NCBI GenBank assembly: GCA_001604435.1
Contig: LVBO01000191.1
Location: 1 to 5,350 of the forward strand
Reading direction: 5' to 3'
Source: Synergistales bacterium Syner_01
GTDB taxonomy: Bacteria; Synergistota; Synergistia; Synergistales; Aminobacteriaceae
DNA: 5,350 bases
Shown here: piece after piece, positions 1-4,373 of the stretch
How the letters are laid out: each line of letters opens with the position of its first letter
How positions within the stretch are numbered: the stretch's first letter is position 1
Translations under genes and position numbers: made by a program
Notes under the pieces: model-generated
What the model was told of the DNA's origin: nothing
The model's input: only the letters and a program-made list of their open reading frames with translations
The model's database searches: none

Positions 1-210
1 GAAAAAATCCGCACGCGCTCTCGCCAGAGCCTCGTTCAGTTCACTCTTCTCCCGCTCAGCATTTTGAAGCGCCGCAAGGAGCTCCTCCACTGAACTCGAC
101 GCATCCCGACACTCTTCCGAAACACCCCGGGAAACGTCCTCTCCGCTCGAAGCGGCAGCGACTCCCTCTTTTTCCAGCTCCGAAGAGACCTGATCGTTGA
201 CACCGCTCAT
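1..210 (-). CDS. grpE: GrpE nucleotide exchange factor for DnaK, N-terminal part (runs off the window)
   Basis: GrpE releases ADP from the cytoplasmic chaperone DnaK (Hsp70) and so drives its folding cycle. Only the first 70 codons are present; the gene continues past position 1. The visible part has the GrpE layout: an acidic, low-complexity, poorly conserved head (about residues 1-40), then a charged heptad-like helix (about 41-67, EELLAALQNAEREKSELNEA) leading into RARADFF, which matches the family's 'xADFxNYRKR' entry to the conserved core. The start is ATG 210-208, preceded by AAGGAG (219-224) at 8 nt. Another ATG at 214 is in a different frame. The gene lies 25 nt downstream of hrcA on the same strand, the classic hrcA-grpE-dnaK order, so it should share the CIRCE-controlled promoter. 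The family call rests on a short piece plus context; the conserved dimer and beta-wing regions are outside the window. Confidence 0.88.
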   Translation of the reverse strand, partial: MSGVNDQVSSELEKEGVAAASSGEDVSRGVSEECRDASSSVEELLAALQNAEREKSELNEALARARADFF

Positions 211-235
211 TCATGTCGCTCCTTTCTCATAATAA

Positions 236-1252
236 CTACTGGACTAACATGTCGTCCAAATCTTCAGCAAGTGTTTCCAGTATGGCGATCGACTTCTCGT
301 AATCCATACGAAGCGGGCCTATGAGCCCCAAGATCGCCCTGCGACTCTGACCGGAAGCCGGCACGAGAACAAGGGAGAGCTGCTTCATCTCCTCTTCCGT
401 GTTCTCATCTCCGATGGTGACCGAGACTCCCTGTTTTACGCTGTAGCGTTCGACCATTTCGGCAAGAGCCTGTTCCTGTTCAAGAAGGGAGAGCACGGTC
501 TGGAACTTTCCTATATCCTGGAAATCGGGCAAGCTCAGAATGTGCTGCGCCCCCCCTATGAAAAGACGGGAACTCCGTCTGTTCAAGAGCGCATCCATCT
601 GGACGATCGCCTCGCGACATGTATCCCAGACACGCTCCAGACCATCGAGAACATACCTGAAAAGAACATCGCGAACTTCGCTCCAGGAATGCCCCTCGGC
701 AATTGTCGTGATTCTGCGGCCAAGTTCGTCGAGCATGTCCTGAGAGAGCTCGCAGGGAAGCTGGATGTTGGAGTGATGCACCAGGCCGCCTTCAAGAACG
801 ATCAGAAGCAGGACAGTATTGCCCCCGAGGCGGAGAAAACTCACCCGCTGAATCTGCACCTCTTCGAGCGCCGAGAGGGCCGCGACTCCCACACAGTTCG
901 TCGCCTGCCCGAGGAGGCGGGAAACATAGATGAGGATCGATTCGATCCCCTGTTTGCGTTCGCCGATCTCCCGTTTCCACCTCTCCGTTTCTGCAGGAGC
1001 GGTACGCCTTCGCTGCATGATCGCATCCACATACAGCCGATACGCCTTCGACGTCGGCAACCTTCCCGCGGACGTGTGCGGCTGGTAAAAATACCCCATC
1101 TCCTCCAGGTCGGCCATCTCATTGCGAATCGTCGCCGGACTGCACCCCCGGAGATACTTTTTCGAAATCGTCCGAGAACCCGCCGGCTCGCCCGTCTGGA
1201 TATATTCATAGACAACGGAAAAAACAACTTCGAGCTGTCTCTCCGTAAGCAT
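236..1252 (-). CDS. hrcA: HrcA heat-inducible transcription repressor
   Basis: HrcA is the cytoplasmic repressor that binds CIRCE operators and shuts off class I heat-shock genes (hrcA-grpE-dnaK, groESL) until GroEL fails to keep it active. The product is 338 aa, the usual length of about 340. Residues 1-70 form the winged-helix DNA-binding domain: MLTERQLEVV, EPAGSRTISKKY, CSPATIRNEMADLEEMG and the hallmark HTSAGRLPT (59-67). The middle (about 80-300) is the GAF-like dimerisation/inducer region, and the C-terminal signature GPLRMDY is at 312-318. The frame is open upstream to 1381, but I chose ATG 1252-1250. It begins exactly at the conserved MLTERQ, has a GGAGG site 7 nt upstream, and any longer form would translate through the CIRCE operator and promoter. 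The gene stops with TAG at 236-238. It is first in the operon and likely autorepressed through the adjacent CIRCE. Confidence 0.96.
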   Translation of the reverse strand: MLTERQLEVVFSVVYEYIQTGEPAGSRTISKKYLRGCSPATIRNEMADLEEMGYFYQPHTSAGRLPTSKAYRLYVDAIMQRRRTAPAETERWKREIGERKQGIESILIYVSRLLGQATNCVGVAALSALEEVQIQRVSFLRLGGNTVLLLIVLEGGLVHHSNIQLPCELSQDMLDELGRRITTIAEGHSWSEVRDVLFRYVLDGLERVWDTCREAIVQMDALLNRRSSRLFIGGAQHILSLPDFQDIGKFQTVLSLLEQEQALAEMVERYSVKQGVSVTIGDENTEEEMKQLSLVLVPASGQSRRAILGLIGPLRMDYEKSIAILETLAEDLDDMLVQ

Positions 1253-1257
1253 TTCGA

Positions 1258-1266
1258 CACCTCCCC
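1258..1266 (-). promoter_or_regulatory. Shine-Dalgarno site fixing the hrcA start
   Basis: On the minus strand this reads GGGGAGGTG, with GGAGG (1260-1264) 7 nt before ATG 1252. It lies only about 4 nt from the extended CIRCE arm, so the operator transcript could also influence ribosome access. It decides against the longer upstream start at 1381. Confidence 0.8.
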
Positions 1267-1270
1267 GTAG

Positions 1271-1301
1271 CGTTAGCACTCTTTCGATGCGAGTGCCAAC
1301 G
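1271..1301 (-). promoter_or_regulatory. CIRCE operator (HrcA binding site)
   Basis: The core is TTAGCACTC-N9-GAGTGCCAA (1273-1299 on the plus strand), against the family consensus TTAGCACTC-N9-GAGTGCTAA. The left arm is perfect and the right arm has one change (C for T). The inverted repeat extends two more bases each side (CG...CG), giving 11-bp arms with one mismatched pair. It sits between the likely transcription start and the hrcA Shine-Dalgarno site, the usual place for HrcA to block initiation. Confidence 0.96.
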
Positions 1302-1318
1302 CATTGCTCCCGGAAGGT

Positions 1319-1347
1319 AGAGTAACAATCCATGGTATGATTGTCAA
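1319..1347 (-). promoter_or_regulatory. Sigma-70-type promoter of the hrcA-grpE operon
   Basis: On the minus strand a perfect -35 box TTGACA (1342-1347) is followed by a 17-nt spacer and the -10 box TACTCT (1319-1324). The -10 box has 3 of 6 matches to TATAAT but keeps the first, second and last bases. Transcription would start near 1311-1313, placing CIRCE about 10 nt into the transcript. An A/T-rich run just upstream (1361-1376) could act as an UP element. The arrangement agrees with repression by HrcA. Confidence 0.78.
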
Positions 1348-1370
1348 GACTGGTCAAATGCATTTTTATT
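1341..1370 (+). promoter_or_regulatory. Possible weak promoter for the histidine phosphatase gene
   Basis: On the plus strand TTGTCA (1341-1346) is followed by an 18-nt spacer and TTTATT (1365-1370), each a partial match to the sigma-70 boxes. It overlaps the divergent hrcA -35 box. If real, transcription would start near 1377 and leave a leader of about 70 nt. The match is weak and could be chance in an A/T-rich spot. Confidence 0.25.
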
Positions 1371-1419
1371 TTTTCCGCCATCGCGGCAGCCCCACGACAA
1401 AGGTCTCTTTCGTCGTCGA

Positions 1420-1437
1420 CTCCGCGAGACTGCGGAG
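1420..1437 (+). repeat. Small hairpin in the leader of the histidine phosphatase gene
   Basis: CTCCGC (1420-1425) and GCGGAG (1432-1437) form a perfect 6-bp inverted repeat with a 6-nt loop, ending 2 nt before the GGAGGG Shine-Dalgarno site. No T-run follows, so it is not an intrinsic terminator. It could modestly affect ribosome loading; chance is equally possible. Confidence 0.35.
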
Positions 1438-1449
1438 ACGGAGGGAAAA

Positions 1450-2097
1450 ATGAGCGAACACACTATTCGCACCACCATCTTGCTTGTGCGCCACGGGGAG
1501 TGCCGCGGAAACGTCGAAGGGTTTTTTCGGGGCAGAGTCGATTTTCCTTTGAACGAAACCGGTCTCAGACAAGCCGAAGAAGTCGCAGGAACTCTCGCTT
1601 CTTATCGTCCGGAAGCGGTCTTTTCGAGTCCGCTTCTCAGAGCCTCGCAGACCGCGGAAGCAATAGCGAAGGCGTCGTCCGCCCCCTTGCTCGTAGATGA
1701 AGGGTTCAACAATATCTGCCTCGGAACATGGGAAGGGCGGCCCAAGACGGAGATCGCGGATCAGTTTCCCGAGATGTGGCGAACGTGGCTCGAAAACCCG
1801 GAAGCGCTTTCAGTCGAAGGAGCGGAATCTTTGAACGATGTTCTAGTACGCTCGAAAGCAAGTCTCGACCGAATAGTCGCCGAATACCGAGGAAAGACCG
1901 TCGTCGCCGTCACACACAGAACTGTTGTCAAGCCGCTTCTCGCCGGATGTCTGGGAATTCCCTCTCCGTACTTCTGGAAAACGCACATGGACACCGCCGC
2001 CTACTCCGTGCTCCATTTCGACGATATTCACGGCTATAGTCTCTTCTGTTTGAACCAAACCCATCATCTTTCCCGTTTCACAACCGAATGGATCTGA
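1450..2097 (+). CDS. Histidine phosphatase family protein (phosphoglycerate-mutase-like)
   Basis: This is a 215-aa cytoplasmic enzyme of the histidine phosphatase superfamily, which hydrolyses or transfers phosphate through a phospho-histidine. The RHGE motif is at 14-17 with the nucleophile His15. A phosphate-pocket arginine lies in SSPLLRASQTAE (Arg64), the likely acid Glu84 precedes LGTWEGR (91-97), and the second catalytic histidine is His156 in VAVTHRTVVK. Length fits the cofactor-dependent PGM, alpha-ribazole phosphatase and broad-specificity phosphatase branch. Sequence alone does not settle the substrate, and nothing cobalamin-related lies nearby. The usual 'SHG' around the second histidine is 'THR' here. 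Start ATG 1450 has GGAGGG (1440-1445) 4 nt upstream, rather close. It is divergent from hrcA with 197 nt between starts. No terminator follows, so some read-through into the next gene is possible. Confidence 0.9.
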   Translation: MSEHTIRTTILLVRHGECRGNVEGFFRGRVDFPLNETGLRQAEEVAGTLASYRPEAVFSSPLLRASQTAEAIAKASSAPLLVDEGFNNICLGTWEGRPKTEIADQFPEMWRTWLENPEALSVEGAESLNDVLVRSKASLDRIVAEYRGKTVVAVTHRTVVKPLLAGCLGIPSPYFWKTHMDTAAYSVLHFDDIHGYSLFCLNQTHHLSRFTTEWI

Positions 2098-2145
2098 GAC
2101 GGGAAGCACTTGCAATGAAAAGAAAATACCAGCGATACTCCATCT

Positions 2146-2172
2146 TTGTCGAAAAATGTAGTATTATACAAT
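2146..2172 (+). promoter_or_regulatory. Putative promoter for the secreted-protein gene
   Basis: TTGTCG (2146-2151) and TACAAT (2167-2172, 5 of 6 matches to TATAAT) are separated by 15 nt, shorter than the ideal 17. The boxes lie in the only clearly A/T-rich stretch between the two plus-strand genes. Transcription from here would leave a leader of about 75 nt before the TTG at 2257. Confidence 0.42.
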
Positions 2173-2194
2173 GTGGAAGAGAAGAGCCGCGAAA

Positions 2195-2215
2195 GCCGAC
2201 GAGAGGAACGTCGGC
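2195..2215 (+). repeat. Hairpin in the leader of the secreted-protein gene
   Basis: GCCGAC (2195-2200) and GTCGGC (2210-2215) are a perfect 6-bp inverted repeat with a 9-nt loop. With an internal loop, flanking GAA/TTC bases could extend it. There is no T-run, so it is not a typical terminator. It would lie in the 5' leader if the promoter at 2146-2172 is used. Its role is unknown and it may be chance. Confidence 0.35.
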
Positions 2216-2242
2216 GCTTCAGGCGGACTTGAGTCTTGATCC

Positions 2243-2248
2243 GGGAGG
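2243..2248 (+). promoter_or_regulatory. Shine-Dalgarno site supporting a TTG start at 2257
   Basis: GGGAGG ends 8 nt before TTG 2257-2259. The alternative in-frame TTG at 2236 has only AGGCGG (2221-2226) at 9 nt and would add seven residues ahead of the signal peptide. The better site and a more typical signal-peptide N-region favour 2257. Confidence 0.65.
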
Positions 2249-2256
2249 CTGCCCTC

Positions 2257-3000
2257 TTGAGAGACGGAAAACTTTTACTTCGCATCACACTCGTACTCGT
2301 ACTCGTCCTCTGCCTCCTTGCACGGCAGAGTTCCGCTTACATGAAGATACTGACGGCTCCCGGACACCCTGTTTCTTTGATTGTCGAACATGACAAGGGA
2401 CGTATTCGAAAAGCGTACTTCCGTTCTCCGGAGGGAGTGCGTTCCTTGGAGCAGATCGAACAGCACCTTCTTCTTTCCGACTCGTTTTTTTTTCTGCGAG
2501 CCGACGGCGATATGCTTGACGACTTGGTGTGGAAAATCGACCTTCTGCAACCGAAGAGCGAAGAAATGCTCTCTCTCTGGATCACATCTGTTACAGAAAC
2601 TTCCACTGCATGGCTGGCGCTGGCTCCGGCAGGCTCTGGCTTTTGGGAATCGCTGCCTCGGTCGCCCCTCCCCCGTGAAGACGTCTTTCTCTACGTCGCG
2701 CCGCATCTCCCTGCGTACGAGAAGCTCGCCCGGCGAAGCGGACCGGAAATCCTGACCTTCATTTATACTATGCTCCTCACGAAGAGCGGCCCGAAACTGG
2801 CCGCCATCCCGGAAGTCTACAGCCGACTTCTCCCTCTGACCTCACTTGTCAGCAAGGCGCAGGAAGACGACGGCCTGAAAGCGGCATACACGGCGTTGCA
2901 CCAGGACTTCGAACGGATGGGGCAAGGGGCGATGCCTTCGCGGGAGGCAATAGAGAACTTTCGGTGGAAACGTATTCTTACCGTTCGATGGAAGCGATGA
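2257..3000 (+). CDS. Hypothetical secreted protein with N-terminal signal peptide
   Basis: I do not recognise this family. From TTG 2257 the product is 247 aa (254 aa if TTG 2236 is used). It opens with a textbook signal peptide: short N-region with Lys5 and Arg9, hydrophobic core ITLVLVLVLCLLA (10-22), then RQSSA with likely signal peptidase I cleavage after Ala27. Cys19 lies inside the core and does not look like a lipobox. The mature part has no obvious further membrane segment. It is a mixed soluble sequence with a beta-like start (MKILTAPGHPVSLIVEHDKGRIRKAYF), acidic middle stretches, and a helical C-terminal half. It ends in a basic tail in which RWKR occurs twice (FRWKRILTVRWKR). Export to the envelope or periplasm is inferred. 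The gene follows the phosphatase by 159 nt and is closed by the terminator at 3012. A real gene is likely, given the signal peptide, Shine-Dalgarno site, length and terminator. Confidence 0.8.
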   Translation: MRDGKLLLRITLVLVLVLCLLARQSSAYMKILTAPGHPVSLIVEHDKGRIRKAYFRSPEGVRSLEQIEQHLLLSDSFFFLRADGDMLDDLVWKIDLLQPKSEEMLSLWITSVTETSTAWLALAPAGSGFWESLPRSPLPREDVFLYVAPHLPAYEKLARRSGPEILTFIYTMLLTKSGPKLAAIPEVYSRLLPLTSLVSKAQEDDGLKAAYTALHQDFERMGQGAMPSREAIENFRWKRILTVRWKR

Positions 3001-3011
3001 CGGAATCGGGT

Positions 3012-3044
3012 CGGGGCGCCCCTTTACGGGAGCGCCCCGTTTTT
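3012..3044 (+). terminator. Intrinsic terminator of the secreted-protein gene
   Basis: The left arm CGGGGCGCCCC (3012-3022) pairs with GGAGCGCCCCG (3029-3039). This gives 8 perfect G/C-rich pairs, one C-A mismatch and two further pairs plus a possible T-G wobble, closing a short TTAC loop. Five T's follow (3040-3044). It begins 12 nt after the TGA at 3000. The T-run directly abuts, and shares two bases with, the stop codon of the convergent peroxiredoxin gene. On the minus strand the same hairpin lacks a T-run, so it should terminate well only plus-strand transcripts. Confidence 0.9.
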
Positions 3045-3504
3045 ATCCCGCAACCTCTTTCAGGGTTTGAAGAACCTCCTCGGCGTGACCGGCCACTTTC
3101 ACCTTGGAGAAAAGCCGGACAACAATCCCGTCAGGGTTGATCAGCAGCGTAGAACGTTCGACTCCCATATACTCCTTCCCGTACATCTTCTTCTGCTTCC
3201 AGAATCCGCATGCTTCGATGAACTCATGCTCCGGATCGCTCAAAAGAGGAAAGGATATGCCGAGTTTCACGGCGAACTTTCGGTGGCTCTCGACCGAATC
3301 AGGACTCGCACCGGCAATCCGGCAGTTCAAATCTTCAAAGGCGGGCATCCTGTCCGCAAAGTCTTTGACCTCGTTCGTTCACCCCGATGTATTGTCCTTG
3401 CTGTAAAAAAAGAGCGCCAACCAGCTTCCTGCGAAATCTTCGAGCGCATACTCCTTACCCGATCCATCCTGAAGGCGAAAAGCGGGCGCCGGTTTCCCTT
3501 CCAT
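3043..3504 (-). CDS. bcp: Selenocysteine-containing BCP-type peroxiredoxin (in-frame TGA = Sec42)
   Basis: Peroxiredoxins of the BCP/PrxQ class reduce hydroperoxides in the cytoplasm through a peroxidatic cysteine, usually recharged by thioredoxin. This frame runs from ATG 3504 to TAA 3043-3045, 153 residues, normal for BCP, with one in-frame TGA at codon 42. Both sides of the TGA are clearly BCP. Before it are MEGKPAPAFRLQDGSGKEY and LALFFYSKDNTSG; after it TNEVKDF, ASPDSVESHRKFAVK (66-80), FPLLSDPEHEF and KKMYGKEYMGVERSTLLI with the conserved Arg117. The TGA sits exactly at the peroxidatic Cys of 'KDNTxGCT', so I read it as selenocysteine. The resolving Cys normally five residues on is Lys47; other cysteines are Cys61 and Cys99. 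Start ATG 3504 has AGGAGG 7 nt upstream, overlapping the stop of the preceding korB-like gene, which suggests translational coupling. The alternative is a nonsense mutation or sequencing error, but its exact placement argues strongly against that. Confidence 0.9.
3335..3368 (-). promoter_or_regulatory. Candidate bacterial SECIS hairpin for Sec insertion
   Basis: On the minus strand, starting 11 nt after the TGA, UCAAAG (3368-3363) pairs with CUUUGA (3340-3335). After a 5-nt one-sided bulge (ACUUU), GCGG (3357-3354) pairs with CCGC (3344-3341). Inside, an A/C mismatch and a C-G pair close an apical loop AGGAU (nt 28-32 after the TGA) with G at its second and third positions. Bacterial SECIS elements are coding-region hairpins whose apical loop lies roughly 16-37 nt after the UGA and carries an early G, recognised by SelB. 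I paired this by hand and computed no energy. Confidence 0.6.
3379..3381 (-). other. In-frame TGA read as selenocysteine (codon 42 of the peroxiredoxin)
   Basis: TGA lies in frame with ATG 3504 (41 codons before) and with the downstream BCP frame (10 codons before Met53 at 3348). It replaces the peroxidatic cysteine codon. A single G or A in the third position separates TGA from Trp or stop, but the family has Cys here, the residue most often exchanged with Sec. Confidence 0.88.
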
Positions 3505-3511
3505 ACTCTCC

Positions 3512-3517
3512 CCTCCT
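3512..3517 (-). promoter_or_regulatory. Shine-Dalgarno site of the selenoperoxiredoxin, overlapping the upstream stop codon
   Basis: On the minus strand the junction reads TAGGAGGGGAGAGTATG. The TAG (3516-3518) ends the korB-like gene, and AGGAGG (3512-3517) shares its last two bases, 7 nt before ATG 3504. This strong site supports initiation here rather than at the internal ATG 3348, and implies coupling to the upstream gene. Confidence 0.88.
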
Positions 3518-4373
3518 AACGACACATCCCGTCGATCAGCTTCTTCACGGCCTCTCTTGGAGCCGCTCGACGGAAGAGCGGCTCTTTGTCATTTTTGTAT
3601 GCGGCCAAGGATCCCTCGAAAGTTGTCCGCTCTTCTCCGCGAAAGAGAACTCCCAGCGGGAAAGGCGCTTCCGACAGAGCAAGAGAAAGAGCCTTCGAGA
3701 AATCGGAAGGGTCGTGGCCGTCCAGCCAGTACGTGTTTTCCTTGAACCATGCATAGGTGTTCACCGAATTAAAGGAAACGCACGGCTGGAAGATATCCAC
3801 AAGAGCATAGCCCTTGTAGCGGACGGCTTCCTTGATAACGTCCTTCGTCTTTTCGACGTCGCCCGCATAGGCTCTGGCGACGAAACCGGCCCCTTGGACA
3901 AGCGCTGTGGCCAACGGATTGAAGGGCAGCGCATGGACGCCGTCCACCTGCACCGATGTGCGAAACCCTCTCGGACTTGTCGGAGAAGCCTGGCCCTTGG
4001 TCAGGCCGTACACCATATTGTTGAACACCAGGTTCGTGATTCCCGGATTTCTCCGTATCGCATGCAGAAAGTGATTGCCGCCTTCTCCATACATATCGCC
4101 GTCTCCACCGACCGCGACCACCTCCAGCGACGGATTCGCCGCTTTAATCGCCGTCGCGTTGGGAAGCGCTCGACCATGCAGTCCGTTGAAGAAGTGCGAT
4201 TGCATGTGGTGGGGCGTCTTTGCCGCCTGTCCGATGCCGGAGACCATCACGACATCCAGTGGAGAGAGGTTCAGCTCTGCGAGCGCCTGTTTGATCGAAT
4301 CGAGAATCTTGAAATCACCGCACCCCGGGCACCAGGCAATATCGACGCCGGGAAGATCGAAAGGCGTAGTCAT
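3516..4373 (-). CDS. korB: 2-oxoacid:ferredoxin oxidoreductase, beta (thiamine diphosphate) subunit
   Basis: The beta subunit binds thiamine diphosphate and, with the alpha subunit, oxidatively decarboxylates a 2-oxoacid to its acyl-CoA while reducing ferredoxin in the cytoplasm. At 285 aa it matches the family. WCPGCG is at 14-19 (Cys15 and Cys18, cluster ligands), SGIGQAAKTPHH at 45-56 and NGLHGRALPNAT at 63-74. The TPP motif begins GDGDMYGEGGNH (90-101) and closes at NN (118-119), followed by YGLTKGQASPTS; Cys198 lies in FQPC. The third cluster cysteine of GIGC is Gln49 here. The substrate (2-oxoglutarate, pyruvate or a branched-chain/aryl oxoacid) is not determined; the symbol reflects overall resemblance to KorB. 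ATG 4373 overlaps the alpha-subunit TGA by one base (TGATG) with AGGAGG (4383-4388) at 9 nt. GTG at 4376 (6 nt) is nearly as good and would add one residue. The selenoperoxiredoxin follows after 11 nt. Confidence 0.93.
   Translation of the reverse strand: MTTPFDLPGVDIAWCPGCGDFKILDSIKQALAELNLSPLDVVMVSGIGQAAKTPHHMQSHFFNGLHGRALPNATAIKAANPSLEVVAVGGDGDMYGEGGNHFLHAIRRNPGITNLVFNNMVYGLTKGQASPTSPRGFRTSVQVDGVHALPFNPLATALVQGAGFVARAYAGDVEKTKDVIKEAVRYKGYALVDIFQPCVSFNSVNTYAWFKENTYWLDGHDPSDFSKALSLALSEAPFPLGVLFRGEERTTFEGSLAAYKNDKEPLFRRAAPREAVKKLIDGMCR

Noticed and set aside
542..1270. Plus-strand open frame (242 codons) opposite hrcA
   Set aside because: It is antisense to a well-supported hrcA, rich in Arg/Pro/His and without motifs. 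It is a shadow of a G/C-rich coding strand.
1253..1381. Extended hrcA N terminus from ATG 1381
   Set aside because: It would be translated through the CIRCE operator and promoter. The conserved HrcA N terminus begins at 1252 with its own SD site.
2088..2393. Plus-strand open frame of 101 codons between the phosphatase and the secreted protein
   Set aside because: It overlaps the signal-peptide gene in another frame and looks low-complexity (many Arg, Thr and Pro). No convincing SD site was seen.
2955..3286. 13-bp direct repeat GAACTTTCGGTGG (2955-2967 and 3274-3286)
   Set aside because: Both copies fall inside unrelated coding sequence on opposite strands and encode ordinary family residues in the peroxiredoxin (SHRKF). 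This is most likely coincidence.
3043..3348. A separate short gene starting at ATG 3348
   Set aside because: It would be a peroxiredoxin lacking its N-terminal strand and active site. I see no good SD site before it, and the same frame continues upstream through the TGA to a well-placed start at 3504.
3349..3504. Frameshift or pseudogene explanation for the peroxiredoxin
   Set aside because: No frame change is needed: ATG 3504, TGA 3381 and ATG 3348 are all in one frame, and the only interruption is at the catalytic codon. A sequencing error at TGA cannot be formally excluded.
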